From positions 3,410,001-3,474,000 of the forward strand of contig NZ_CP139781.1 of NCBI RefSeq assembly GCF_019679435.2: a DNA stretch of 64,000 bases, given 5' to 3'. Origin of the DNA: Actomonas aquatica (GTDB lineage: Bacteria; Verrucomicrobiota; Verrucomicrobiia; Opitutales; Opitutaceae). The position numbers and the translations under genes are program-made. Shown piece after piece: positions 9,501-16,790 of the stretch. Within the stretch, counting starts at the first letter, position 1. Each line of letters begins with the position of its first letter. The notes under the pieces were generated by a model. That model made no database searches, was not told where the DNA came from, and saw only the letters and a program-made list of their open reading frames with translations.

Positions 9501-10661
9501 GCCAACGCGCTCAAATACGCGCCCGGCACTCTCATCGAAATCAACGCACAGATCGACCCGATGAGCCCGAACCACAGCGCGGTCAGTCTGCAGGTGACGG
9601 ATCACGGCCCGGGCATCCCCGCCGCCGAGCAGGAGTTGATCTTCAAAAAATTTGTCCGCGGCAGCGGGGCCGATTTGCATCGAGAAACCGGCGCCGGACT
9701 CGGCCTCGCCACCTGCCAGGCCCTGGCCTCCTTGATGGGCGGCGGCGTGGGCGTCGAAAGTGAACCCGGCCAGGGCACCACCTTTTACCTCCAGCTCACT
9801 CTCACCCACGCCGCCCGGGAGGCCATCGAGCAACTGGCCGAAGCCGCCTCCACGCAGGACTTGGTCGAGAATCCGGGCCCACCCTCCCAAAAACGGCGAG
9901 CCCTCGTGATCGAAGATCAGGAATACAACCAACTCGTCGCCCGCAGCATTCTGGAACGGATCGGCTACAACGTCACCATGGCGTCGAACTCCGACGAGGC
10001 TCACACCGCCATCGAAGCCGGAGGCTATTCCCTCGCCCTCGTCGACTGGGATGTCCCCGGCGCAAAAGGGGACGAACTCGCCCCATTGATCCGCGCCACC
10101 CCAAGCGGTCAGCAAGTTGCCATCCTCGCCGTGACCGCTCACGACGCCGAAGAGATCCGCGAGCGCTGTCTCAACGCCGGGATGGACGGCTTCCTGGTCA
10201 AACCGCTCGACGAAACCCTGCTGCTTCACACCTTGCGGTCACTGCACGAGCGCGGTCGACAGATGACGACGCCAACACCTGCGAGCTCCGGACCGGCGGA
10301 CTTTCGTGTATTCGAATACTTGGGACGCGGCGATGAGGTCCAGGCCCGTTCAGCCGCGCAGGATTACCTCGCCCAACTCGACTCCGAACTGGACGGTCTG
10401 CGCAGCAGCGCTGCGACTGGCAACACCGCCAACATCAGCGCCCGCGCGCATCGGTTGCGGGCCCATGCCGCCGTGGTGCAGTTTGCCGCGCTCAAAGACA
10501 CCGCACGAAAACTTCAGGAGTGCGCGGTGCGTCAACAAAGCGAGGAGCTTAAGCCCCTGTTGCGGGACGTCGAAACCCACGGCGAACACCTGCGCCGGAT
10601 GATTGAGCGTTACCTCGCCCGCACGACGGTCACGTCTTCCGCCAACACCCCGAAGACTTAG
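6528..10661 (+). CDS. Hybrid two-component sensor kinase with ligand-sensing propeller (propeller-Y_Y_Y-HisKA-HATPase-REC-Hpt)
   Basis: The protein has about 1377 residues from the ATG at 6528; TTG or GTG starts at 6477/6480 would add up to 17. A hydrophobic segment (LRVALACTGLLAVTASG, near residue 50) exports the sensor. It is followed by about 600 residues of two-component propeller repeats (DQNGRVWIGG, DHTDTLWAGTALG, GPDGNLWISTTLG), a Y_Y_Y domain (about 720-835, ending EFRVRTIDRAGRIGP) and a membrane helix near 845-865. Cytoplasmic parts are HisKA with the phospho-accepting His in SISHEIRNPLNG (about 875), HATPase (NFVANALKYAP, DHGPGIP, GAGLGLA), a receiver with ALVDWDVPG and an Hpt-like end (SARAHRLRAHAAVVQ). 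In gut Bacteroidetes such kinases sense oligosaccharides. It overlaps the response regulator tail to tail. Confidence 0.92.
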   Translation: MLRPALRLIAVSSTPARHILAAFTTLRPRVRWQCWRRRRTLHHLRVALACTGLLAVTASGVLGWDHPQEGQLLSRRISISNYGGQGAAWAVAQVPTGEFFVGADRIYVVRGTYRYAPIEGIPGRNFRAVTADQNGRVWIGGWDELGYIEADETGEFVYTSLTAEFNAASEGNRLGQVIAAEAHSSGALFITEQGAHWWNGSRFQSWTLADDAPLNALRPQLDTLWVHRPEMGIIAFARSGPRLISPQSQLPGAPVWMLAPPETDGLSRPDGKWRDGWMLGTADAVFVHRDAAWHLLPELSAELRGARPTAAVRLNDSTIAISSQQKGVLVVDPEGHVLNRIEGDPTLGDNQVLSLWLDHTDTLWAGTALGWTEIVSPREISTLWPLDEKRSNTIRSLTYVGAELFAASSRGVYRLQPGIGSDGRARLLPLPATPGPTWTLSAHGDELYAGGVGGLWRLVAGSWQIAKETAGDVLVSLASQHHPGLIFHSNGTRIESYAPTGATAHTIELGEIPAEMIEGPDGNLWISTTLGTLWQMQPTAAGFTVVAEYRPGAGLPTGTTRASPGAVGEEIAVFTDEAILALDGDAFRPIPAFHGLSVSSISPRQSNGKAYWLMGRRHSPTSRYTFLAEASHNARNGWQIEVLTGDRLYSSASTQALLPSRDGAALWFGSTSNLIRLGPDSLRPRPPPGIPRFTSVLANVPVPESDIEPSETTPANNERIPTEEIHFPLTPSDTPIPDEAQSLRFTFSTGSDVRDGLFQTQLGGLETEWQGPTSYSREFTGLAAGDYEFRVRTIDRAGRIGPTITYPFTKQAPWYGRWPARIGYVFIALALFALGLRWRLRNLQRKNEQLNLIVEERTRELAMANSAKMEFLASISHEIRNPLNGITGLVGLLSDAPLAPRERELARSLSACARSLRRVFDEVLGFARLEEGRVTVRDQPFRLAPLLREIAQVFSAEATQRGNRIAVAADDDSPAFLGDPEKIRTVISNFVANALKYAPGTLIEINAQIDPMSPNHSAVSLQVTDHGPGIPAAEQELIFKKFVRGSGADLHRETGAGLGLATCQALASLMGGGVGVESEPGQGTTFYLQLTLTHAAREAIEQLAEAASTQDLVENPGPPSQKRRALVIEDQEYNQLVARSILERIGYNVTMASNSDEAHTAIEAGGYSLALVDWDVPGAKGDELAPLIRATPSGQQVAILAVTAHDAEEIRERCLNAGMDGFLVKPLDETLLLHTLRSLHERGRQMTTPTPASSGPADFRVFEYLGRGDEVQARSAAQDYLAQLDSELDGLRSSAATGNTANISARAHRLRAHAAVVQFAALKDTARKLQECAVRQQSEELKPLLRDVETHGEHLRRMIERYLARTTVTSSANTPKT

Positions 10662-11317
10662 GAGTCCGGCCGCACCCGGGAGAACCCGTGCTCCAACGCG
10701 TAGCGGATCAACGTAGGGGTGCTGTGGATACCGAGGCGCGACATGATGTTGCGACGGTGGTTGCGCACCGTGACCTCGCGCAGCCCCACCTGCTCCGCGA
10801 TCGTCGCATCGGACCAACCTTGCCCGAAGAGCCGGAGCATCTCCTGCTCGCGGTCGGACAACAATTTGGCAAAGGCATGCGGGTCGGTGCGAAAACGCGC
10901 AAAAGCGGCTTCGACCGACGGACTGAAATAGCGTTTCCCGTCCGCCACCCGGCGCAGCGCCTCTTCCAGCATTTCCGGAGAGTGTTCGTTTTTGTCCACA
11001 AACCCGTCGACCTGAGACGCCTGCAGGCGGTGCAAAACATAGGACTCGGTATGGGAAGACAGCACGAGGATGCGGGCCCGCGGCGCCACTTCGCGGATCC
11101 GGTCGATCAGCTCGAAGCCTTCGACATCAGGCAGTTCCAAATCCAGCAGCACCAGCGCCGGCTGCACCTGCTGGCACAAATCGACCCCAGCTTCGCCCTC
11201 CCGCGCATCATGAACATCAGGCGCACCGAAGGCGTCCTCTGCGACCCGTTTTACCAAACCACGAATGATGGCATGATCTTCAATGACGACGATGGGGAGA
11301 TTGGTTTCCACTACCAT
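10658..11317 (-). CDS. LuxR/NarL-type response regulator
   Basis: From the ATG at 11317 the protein has 219 residues. The receiver domain (about 5-125) has the acidic pair in VVIEDHA, the phospho-acceptor Asp in LVLLDLELPDVEG and a conserved Lys in GFVDKNEHSPE. The C-terminal LuxR helix-turn-helix (about 150-210) reads LSDREQEMLRLFGQGWSD, then IAEQVGLREVTVRNHRRNI. It ends inside the last codons of the hybrid kinase (stop codons overlap at 10658-10661), so the genes are convergent and probably not co-transcribed. A 7-bp perfect palindrome (CACCGGG, ACAA, CCCGGTG; 11337-11354) sits 20 bp before its start and may be an operator or leader hairpin. The cognate kinase is not proven; the kinase next door is an obvious candidate via its Hpt domain. 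Confidence 0.9.
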   Translation of the reverse strand: MVVETNLPIVVIEDHAIIRGLVKRVAEDAFGAPDVHDAREGEAGVDLCQQVQPALVLLDLELPDVEGFELIDRIREVAPRARILVLSSHTESYVLHRLQASQVDGFVDKNEHSPEMLEEALRRVADGKRYFSPSVEAAFARFRTDPHAFAKLLSDREQEMLRLFGQGWSDATIAEQVGLREVTVRNHRRNIMSRLGIHSTPTLIRYALEHGFSRVRPDS

Positions 11318-11596
11318 AATTGAATCAGCGATTTCGCACCGGGACAACCCGGTGACTCGACACAGGCTAGCAGGACACAAGCCCAGATCCCTTCTCGCGA
11401 AGGGTTTGCTTGGTTAATCTGGCCCATATCCGCCGCGGAGATAGGAAACGGTTCTCCCGCGTCTGATCCTCGCTAGGTGACTTGATCCCCTGATAACAGG
11501 TATGGCGAAGAAGGGTGCTTCCCCTCCACGAATGCGAAATCCGGGTGTGGGTCCGCAAGCCACCGACGGAAACGCGATGGATCGTCGCCGCACTAG
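11318..11596. other. Intergenic stretch between response regulator and insertion sequence
   Basis: No convincing gene was found. It holds two short hairpins, 11337-11354 (CACCGGG/CCCGGTG) and one near 11394-11409 (CCCTTC/GAAGGG), and ends with the CTAG target duplication (11593-11596) of the insertion sequence. Confidence 0.5.
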
Positions 11597-12494
11597 GGGC
11601 TGTTTGCAAAATGGAAGAGGTTAAAGTTTGATCCAAATTAAGATGCAGGCGAGGGAGATCATGGCAGCGAATGTGGCGTGAAGCTTTTCGTAGCGAGTAG
11701 CGATGCGGCGGAAGTGCTTGAGACGTTGGAAGAGGTTTTCGATCCGGTGACGTTCACGATATAGATGCTGGTCAAAGTCCGGTTTCTGCGATCTACCCGG
11801 ATGCAAGGCTATGACGGCGACGCCGCCATGTTGATTCACACACTCGCGGATGGCGTTGCTGTCGTAGCCCTTGTCCATGATGGCGTGCGATTGCGCAGCA
11901 AGGTGCTGTCTGATGAGGGGTTTACACTGGTCGAAGTCCGAAACGTTGGCGCCGGTGAGGATGAAGCCCAAGGGGTAGCCCAAGGCATCACAGGCCATGT
12001 GGATCTTTGTCGAGAGACTGGCTTTTGAGCGCCCCATGGCTTGGGCAATCTGGCCACCGGCAGGTCCTGCGGCATGTTGGTGCACACGCGCGCTGGACCT
12101 GTCGATCATCAGATACTCATCGTCGCGCAAGCTCCGGTTGAGGGCCTCGAGCACAGCCGACCATAGTCCGCATTTTGACCATCGACGGGAACAGGCGTAA
12201 GCGCTTTGCCACGGTCCAAAGAGACTTGGAAGGTCGCGCCAAGGTGCTCCGGTTCTCAATATCCACAGAATCGCCTCAATCCGACGCCGTTCGTTGATAC
12301 ATTTGCGGCCACGCCGCCTGGGTCCGGTCAAATGGCTTCGCCGGGCTTTAATTTTTTTAGTTCGCTCCAGTCGGAATCCGACAGGGCGAACCTAATACGT
12401 TGATTCACAGCGTCATGCTGTCGTCACCTGGCCCTTCGATCAAGCAAAATGTATCCTATTAATGAATACTTTTAGGCTAATTTGAAAACAGCCC
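11597..12494 (-). mobile_element. IS5-family insertion sequence, 898 bp, intact ends
   Basis: Both ends carry imperfect inverted repeats of about 18 bp: GGGCTGTTTGCAAAATGG at the left and, on the other strand, GGGCTGTTTTCAAATTAG at the right. The element is bounded by a perfect 4-bp direct repeat CTAG (11593-11596 and 12495-12498), which fits the YTAR target of the IS5 group. One transposase, read by a probable -1 frameshift, fills the element. Intact ends and catalytic residues suggest a recent insertion, between the response regulator and the integrase gene. Confidence 0.9.
11621..12408 (-). CDS. IS5-family DDE transposase, probable programmed -1 frameshift
   Basis: A short upstream frame starts at a GTG (12406-12408), reads MNQRIRFALSDSDWSELKK and would stop at 12328. 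A run of seven A (minus strand, 12352-12358) lies in it. Slipping back one base there continues directly into the long frame (GPRRRGRKCINERRRIEAIL, then WILRTGAPWRDLPSLFGPW), giving about 261 residues and restoring the N-terminal helix-turn-helix typical of the family. Catalytic residues are visible: Asp in YLMIDRSSARVHQ, Asp in IMDKGYDSNAIR and Glu in ERHRIENLFQRLKHFRRIATRYEK. The long frame alone is 11621-12331. The slip is inferred from frame and family length, not demonstrated. Confidence 0.85.
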
Positions 12495-12553
12495 CTAGCC
12501 CAAATACCCCGCGATTTCCTCATAGGGCTCCAATGCTTGCTGGATTCGCGACG

Positions 12554-13999
12554 CTAACCGAGTCGAAGCAGCTTACCCAACCCCGTAGTCTTTTCACGTC
12601 GATCATCGGCATAGTAAGTCGCGGTGACGGTTGGGCTGCTGTGGCGCAAGGCCAGACTGGCTGCGAACAGACCCAGCTTCTCCGTGATGAGTTTTCCGAA
12701 TTCCTTTCGGAGCGTGTGGATCGGCTTCTGGGCATCCACGCCCTTTGACCTGAGCCAATCACAGAGCTCCGTCAGGAACGGCTGGGCTCGGTAGGCGTCC
12801 CAACCGCCGGTCCGCTTAGGCATCCTGCCGCAAGAGATCACAAAGATTCCGCCAGCCCGCTTAAACTCGCTCTCAAAATACTGCGCGAGTTCTGGTTCCA
12901 GCGTGAGATCGTCCTCAGATCCCTCCGATTTGAGTTGGGCGTATTGAGTCGTTTCGATGTGCAGAATGCGGCGAGGAAAATCGAACTGGGACCACATGAG
13001 CTTATCGATTTCGTTGCGCCGTAGGCCAAGGTGCAGTGCCAACAGGAAAATCTTCAGCAGCTCCGGCTTCTCGTCCTGAAACTCCTCGACCGCCTGCTTC
13101 GTCAGCAAGGCTGGATCGATGCGGGAGCGATAGCGAAATGCACTGCGGCCCCGTGAAACAAAACTCGTGTTCGCGAAGGGCACCGGCTCGGGCAACGTGA
13201 TCCCGACGTTGGCCAGACGCTTGCGGATCTTCACGCCAAACATCGCCTTCGATGCCCGGATGTAGGAGTCGAGGGTATGCTTGGCACGAAGCTCTTCGAT
13301 CGGTGTGCCGCTGCGCTCAGCAAGATACCTCCCCTTCCATGACTCAACCCGCTGGGGAGAGAGATCACTCAACTTCACCGCACGCAGAGCTTGATTGGCC
13401 TGCTTCAGTTTTGAGCGACGCTTCTTCATGCGCTTGGGCTTCCCCTCATCCGCTACGATCGACCGCAGCGCGGTGAAGAACTTGGTGACGTTGCGAAAAA
13501 GAGCTTCCGGAGTGTAGAAGTGATTCGCTTCCAGGAAGTCGAGGTAGTCCCCGACGGTCTCGAAGGTAGGGGCAACGTAGATCGCCTGAAGCTTGAACTC
13601 CTTGAGCGTTTCCTCCCAACCGTTGGCCACGAGAGAGGCCCAGATCCGTTTGGCCTTTCGGGCAGCCGCAGCACGATTGGCCGTATTCAGTGGGAAGGTC
13701 TCCCGACGTCGGGAAAACTGAATTTTGACCGAGTAGTTCGCCGTTTCCTGCAGTCGGCCTTCGGTCCGGTATTTGGGTCGATAGACCTTCTTGAGCCAGG
13801 AGTCTGAGTGGGTCTTCCCTCGGGACCCACTGGACACTTCTTGGACACTTTTTGTGTCCTCAACGTGATGACATGAATTTTCGAATGGCTGAATCATGAC
13901 GCCAGAATTTCGACGTAACTTGCTCTTTTTCAAAGAGCTAGTTGTGGACATAGCGGTGCGATTTGTGGACATAGGTGCCTGGTTGTGGACACCCTGCAT
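12554..13999 (-). CDS. Tyrosine recombinase (site-specific integrase)
   Basis: The catalytic domain (about residues 290-475) shows the family residues: first Arg in LALHLGLRRNEIDKL, the HTLRKEFG box (H-x-x-R), and LRHSSPTVTATYYAD with the second His and the nucleophile Tyr. A core-binding domain is at about 120-260. The first 60-80 codons are doubtful: from the ATG at 13999 they run through TGTGGACA direct repeats and a tRNA-adjacent region, so translation may begin later (for instance ATG at 13897, MIQPFENS). The gene lies with its 5' end towards a tRNA-Met 3' fragment, the usual place for the integrase of a genomic island or prophage. No excisionase, plasmid or phage genes were recognised beside it. 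Confidence 0.92.
   Translation of the reverse strand: MQGVHNQAPMSTNRTAMSTTSSLKKSKLRRNSGVMIQPFENSCHHVEDTKSVQEVSSGSRGKTHSDSWLKKVYRPKYRTEGRLQETANYSVKIQFSRRRETFPLNTANRAAAARKAKRIWASLVANGWEETLKEFKLQAIYVAPTFETVGDYLDFLEANHFYTPEALFRNVTKFFTALRSIVADEGKPKRMKKRRSKLKQANQALRAVKLSDLSPQRVESWKGRYLAERSGTPIEELRAKHTLDSYIRASKAMFGVKIRKRLANVGITLPEPVPFANTSFVSRGRSAFRYRSRIDPALLTKQAVEEFQDEKPELLKIFLLALHLGLRRNEIDKLMWSQFDFPRRILHIETTQYAQLKSEGSEDDLTLEPELAQYFESEFKRAGGIFVISCGRMPKRTGGWDAYRAQPFLTELCDWLRSKGVDAQKPIHTLRKEFGKLITEKLGLFAASLALRHSSPTVTATYYADDRREKTTGLGKLLRLG
13942..13991 (+). repeat. Three phased TTGTGGACA direct repeats, probable integrase arm sites
   Basis: TTGTGGACATAG occurs at 13942-13953 and 13963-13974, and TTGTGGACA again at 13983-13991, with start-to-start spacing of 21 and 20 bp, about two helical turns. 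Looser TGGACACTT copies are at 13831 and 13842, with an inverted GTGTCC at 13854. They lie between the integrase and the tRNA-derived attachment site, where arm-type integrase or directionality-factor sites are normally found. Confidence 0.55.
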
Positions 14000-14004
14000 G
14001 CCAG

Positions 14005-14049
14005 CTCATAATCCCTTGGTTCAGGGTTCGAATCCCTGCGGGCCCACCA
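14005..14049 (+). other. 3' fragment of tRNA-Met(CAT), probable attachment site (attR)
   Basis: The segment begins with anticodon loop CTCATAA (CAT anticodon) and continues with the 3' anticodon-stem strand TCCCT, a variable loop, a full T arm (CAGGG, TTCGAAT, CCCTG), the acceptor strand CGGGCCC, discriminator A and encoded CCA. The D arm and the 5' acceptor strand are missing upstream, so it cannot be a working tRNA. A fragment that starts at the anticodon loop beside an integrase is the classic scar of integration into a tRNA gene. By orientation the chromosome lies to the right and the element to the left; the intact tRNA at the other end is not in the window. Confidence 0.85.
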
Positions 14050-14090
14050 ACTTTTGATATAGAGCCATACGCACGCCGCGCCGGCTTCGA

Positions 14091-14999
14091 TCACTGCCGG
14101 GGCTTCCGAGAAACTTGCTGCACTTCCTCTCGCAACAGGGTTGCGAACGTTTCGGCGTGGGGATTCGGGCGCGTGGCAGACACTCCGATCTTCGCCACCA
14201 TCGGAGCGAACTTCGGGGAAAACGGCCGGCATACCAGCGAACGCGGCATGAATTCGGCGACACTGTCGGCCAGGATGGCGGCCGCTTGATAAGCTTCCAG
14301 GCTGGCAAAGAGCGTCGACACCCCGTCCGGCTCCAGCGCGACGAAGCTCGGTCCGAAACCGAACGGCTTCAGCAGCCGCTGCACGTGAGCCACGTAGTCC
14401 GGGAAGTCCGGCGGCCCCAATCCCACCAGCGCAAGATCGCGCAACCGCGCCGGCGCGATGCGTTTCAATTTCGCCAGCGGGTGATCCGCCCCCATCACCA
14501 GCACGTGCGTGATGTGCCGCAGTTCGGTCCATTGAAACCCCACCGTCGCCGTTACCGATGGCTCCAACGCGACAATGAGATCGAGCCGTCCATCGATCGC
14601 CATCCGGATCATCTCGGGCGGTGACACGTCGGACAACTCGATCCGCACCTTCGGGTGCTCGGTTTGGAAACGCTGCATCACCCGCGGCAGGATCCCGGCG
14701 GTGGCCGAAGGTGCGTAGGCTACGCGCAACACGTCTTCACCCGATTCCCCCCGCGCCCGTTGCACCGCCAGCTCGGCCCGAGCAAGCACCTCGCGCGCCT
14801 CGTCATAAAACCGCGCGCCGGCTTCGGTGAGCTTCACCGCGTTCTTCCCGCGGTCAAACAACGGCACGCCCAACTCCTCCTCCAAATCCTTCACCTGTCG
14901 ACTCAACGCGGGTTGGGTGAGGTGGAGGATGCGCGCCGCCCGGTTGAAGGATCCGTGCGCCGCCACGATGACAAAATAGCGGAGATGGCGAAGTTCCAC
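14091..14999 (-). CDS. LysR-type transcriptional regulator
   Basis: The protein has 302 residues, a normal length. The N-terminal winged helix-turn-helix (1-60) reads MELRHLRYFVIVAAHGSFNR, then AARILHLTQPALSRQVKDLE, followed by the linker helix and a periplasmic-binding-protein-like effector domain (about 90-290, with VLRVAYAPSATAGILPRVMQ). It is divergent from the SnoaL-like/SDR genes (98-bp gap) and very likely controls them; a 13-bp palindrome with T-N11-A character lies between. The inducer cannot be inferred. Confidence 0.93.
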   Translation of the reverse strand: MELRHLRYFVIVAAHGSFNRAARILHLTQPALSRQVKDLEEELGVPLFDRGKNAVKLTEAGARFYDEAREVLARAELAVQRARGESGEDVLRVAYAPSATAGILPRVMQRFQTEHPKVRIELSDVSPPEMIRMAIDGRLDLIVALEPSVTATVGFQWTELRHITHVLVMGADHPLAKLKRIAPARLRDLALVGLGPPDFPDYVAHVQRLLKPFGFGPSFVALEPDGVSTLFASLEAYQAAAILADSVAEFMPRSLVCRPFSPKFAPMVAKIGVSATRPNPHAETFATLLREEVQQVSRKPRQ

Positions 15000-15015
15000 C
15001 CCTCACCCGCTAGTC

Positions 15016-15028
15016 ATACTAAAAGTAT
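15016..15028. promoter_or_regulatory. Candidate LysR operator palindrome
   Basis: The perfect palindrome ATACT-AAA-AGTAT lies 17 bp before the lysR start and about 70 bp before the divergent SnoaL-like gene. Its symmetry and the T-N11-A pattern fit LysR-family sites; binding is inferred. Confidence 0.45.
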
Positions 15029-15097
15029 TAGCTAGCCCAAAAACACGGCATTGGACGCCTCCTCGGTAATTCGATATTCTACAGCAACTTCCGAGCG

Positions 15098-15436
15098 ATG
15101 AATACCAACCCAACCCATCAACTCCCCTCCGTGGTGGCCCGCTATTTTGAGGCCGCCAATCGGTTCGACCCGCCGGCTGCCGCAGCCTGCTTCACACCCG
15201 ACGCCGTCGTTCACGACGAACAACAAAGATACGTCGGTCCCGCTGCGATCGAGCGCTGGGTATGCGACACCAGCCGAGCGCACCGCCCGCAGGTCACCGT
15301 GACCCGCGTGCGAACCGCGAACGACTTCGTCCGCATCGAGGGCACCGTGAGCGGTGACTTTCCCGGCAGTCCGGTGGCGCTCGACTACGAGCTCCGGCTG
15401 CAGGACGGCAAAATCGCGCAACTCGACATCTCATGA
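15098..15436 (+). CDS. SnoaL-like (NTF2-fold) small protein
   Basis: The 112-residue protein has the pattern of the SnoaL/NTF2-like superfamily: an N-terminal helix (VVARYFEAANRFDPPAAAAC), FTPDAVVHDEQQRYVGPAAI, and a curved sheet ending in LDYELRLQDGKIAQLDIS. Proteins of this fold act as isomerases, hydratases or binding proteins, and the specific activity cannot be told. The stop overlaps the ATG of the SDR gene (ATGA), so the two are translationally coupled. The divergent LysR gene probably controls both. Confidence 0.88.
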   Translation: MNTNPTHQLPSVVARYFEAANRFDPPAAAACFTPDAVVHDEQQRYVGPAAIERWVCDTSRAHRPQVTVTRVRTANDFVRIEGTVSGDFPGSPVALDYELRLQDGKIAQLDIS

Positions 15437-16239
15437 AAACCACCCAACCCGATCTCACGATCCCAACCCACGAATTTGCCGGCCAACGTGTCTTCGTCAG
15501 CGGCGGCACCAAGGGCGCGGGCGAAGCCATGATGCGCCGATTCGCCGCCGGCGGCGCTTCCGTCGCCACCACCGCCCGGCGGGCGCCCACCGGGACCGAT
15601 CTTCCCGGCCTCTTCATTGCCGGAGATTTGTCCTCGGCGGCCGGTGTCACCAAAACGGTCACGGCGCTGCTCGATGCGTTGGGCCCACCAGACATCGTGG
15701 TCCATAACCTGGGCGGATCCGATGCCTCCGGCGGTGGCTTCGCCGCGATCGACGAAGAGCGCTGGATGCAGGAGCTGAACCTCAACCTGCTGGCGGCCGT
15801 GCGCATCGACCGGGCCGTTGTGCCGGCGATGGTGCAGCGGCGTTCCGGCGTCGTGATCCACGTCTCGTCAATCCAGCATCGCCTGCCCTTGCCGGAATCA
15901 ACCACGGCCTACGCCGCCGCCAAGGCCGCGCTCTCAACCTATAGCAAAGCCCTCTCGAAGGAGGTCGGACCTCGCGGGGTGCGCGTCACCTCCGTCTCGC
16001 CGGGGTGGATTTACACCGAGGCGTCGCAAGCCCTCGTCAAACGCCTGGCCGCCAGCGGCGGCACCGACGAGGAAACCGCGCGCCAAGGCATCCTGCAGTC
16101 GCTGGGCGGCATTCCTCTCGGTCGACCGGCCTGGCCGTTGGAAATCGCGGAACTCGTCGCATTCCTCGCCTCCCCCCGCGCCGCCTCCATTCACGGCGCC
16201 GACTACGTCATCGATGGCGGCACTGTGCCCACTGTTTGA
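15433..16239 (+). CDS. Short-chain dehydrogenase/reductase (SDR)
   Basis: A classical SDR of 268 residues. The cofactor loop is SGGTKGAG (about 23-30), with the NNAG equivalent HNLGG, the catalytic Ser in VIHVSSIQHR, and Tyr and Lys in TAYAAAKAAL. The C-terminal part reads SIHGADYVIDGGTVPTV. An Arg-rich segment after strand 2 (TTARRAP) suggests NADP(H). It is co-transcribed with the SnoaL-like protein and followed by a hydrolase remnant; this LysR/SnoaL/SDR/hydrolase order suggests oxidation or detoxification of a small organic molecule, substrate unknown. Confidence 0.93.
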   Translation: MKTTQPDLTIPTHEFAGQRVFVSGGTKGAGEAMMRRFAAGGASVATTARRAPTGTDLPGLFIAGDLSSAAGVTKTVTALLDALGPPDIVVHNLGGSDASGGGFAAIDEERWMQELNLNLLAAVRIDRAVVPAMVQRRSGVVIHVSSIQHRLPLPESTTAYAAAKAALSTYSKALSKEVGPRGVRVTSVSPGWIYTEASQALVKRLAASGGTDEETARQGILQSLGGIPLGRPAWPLEIAELVAFLASPRAASIHGADYVIDGGTVPTV

Positions 16240-16334
16240 ATACACCGGAAAGCTTCCCGCCTCCGCCCCGGTCCGCCGAATCGCGCCACCTCCACGCAAC
16301 TCACTCATCACCGGCCCCCTGAATCCACCGGGTC

Positions 16335-16687
16335 TTGAAACTTCCTCATCGTATCCCCACCGCAGTCGGCACCCTCGCCATCGCCTGCACCTCCTCCTGT
16401 GCCTCCCTCCCGGCGCAAACCTTCACCGCCGCCACCTCCGCTACACCGGCCCTGCCGTGCGCAACGTGGTGCTCGTCCACGGCGCGTTCGTCGACGGCTC
16501 CGACTGGCGCGGCGTCCACGACGGACTCACGGCGCGCAGTTTCCGCGTCACAATCGTGCAGAATCCACTCACCTCGCTCGCAGATGACGGCGCCACGCTC
16601 AAGGTCTACCCGGGCGGCTCCCACGCCCTCGGCGACACCAGCAAGGACCAACTCAACGCCGACCTCCTCGCCTTTGCGCGCGCCTGA
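16335..16687 (+). pseudogene. Alpha/beta hydrolase remnant, frameshifted and internally deleted
   Basis: A signal-like start (TTG at 16335; KLPHRIPTAVGTLAIACTSS) is in one frame, and about 110 bp later the coding sense moves to another frame with the hydrolase oxyanion segment (RNVVLVHGAFVDGSDWRGV, then TARSFRVTIVQNPLTSLADD). The text then jumps to an end typical of chloroperoxidase-type esterases (GATLKVYPGGSHALGDTSKD, then QLNADLLAFARA), which holds the catalytic His. The middle with the GxSxG nucleophile and the acid residue is missing. Read as a deletion between two hydrolase genes plus a frameshift, it is not expected to be active. Confidence 0.75.
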
Positions 16688-16790
16688 TCACAGGTCCGAC
16701 CTGCCAATCTCGGCGCCGCCAAAACCGCTGCGCTTCGTTACAGAGTGCGCCCCGGGGAAGGGCTTACGCGCCCGGCGGGTTTAAATCAGC

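Noticed and set aside
11367..11636. 89-codon minus-strand frame across the left IS end
   Set aside because: It spans the insertion boundary and has no recognisable protein features.
13831..13991. Small CRISPR array
   Set aside because: The repeats are only 9-12 bp with 8-12 bp between them, partly inside a coding frame, and no cas genes are present.
13942..14049. tRNA-Met interrupted by an intron
   Set aside because: No 5' half of the tRNA exists upstream within the region and no intron core is seen; the anticodon-loop boundary beside an integrase fits an attachment site.
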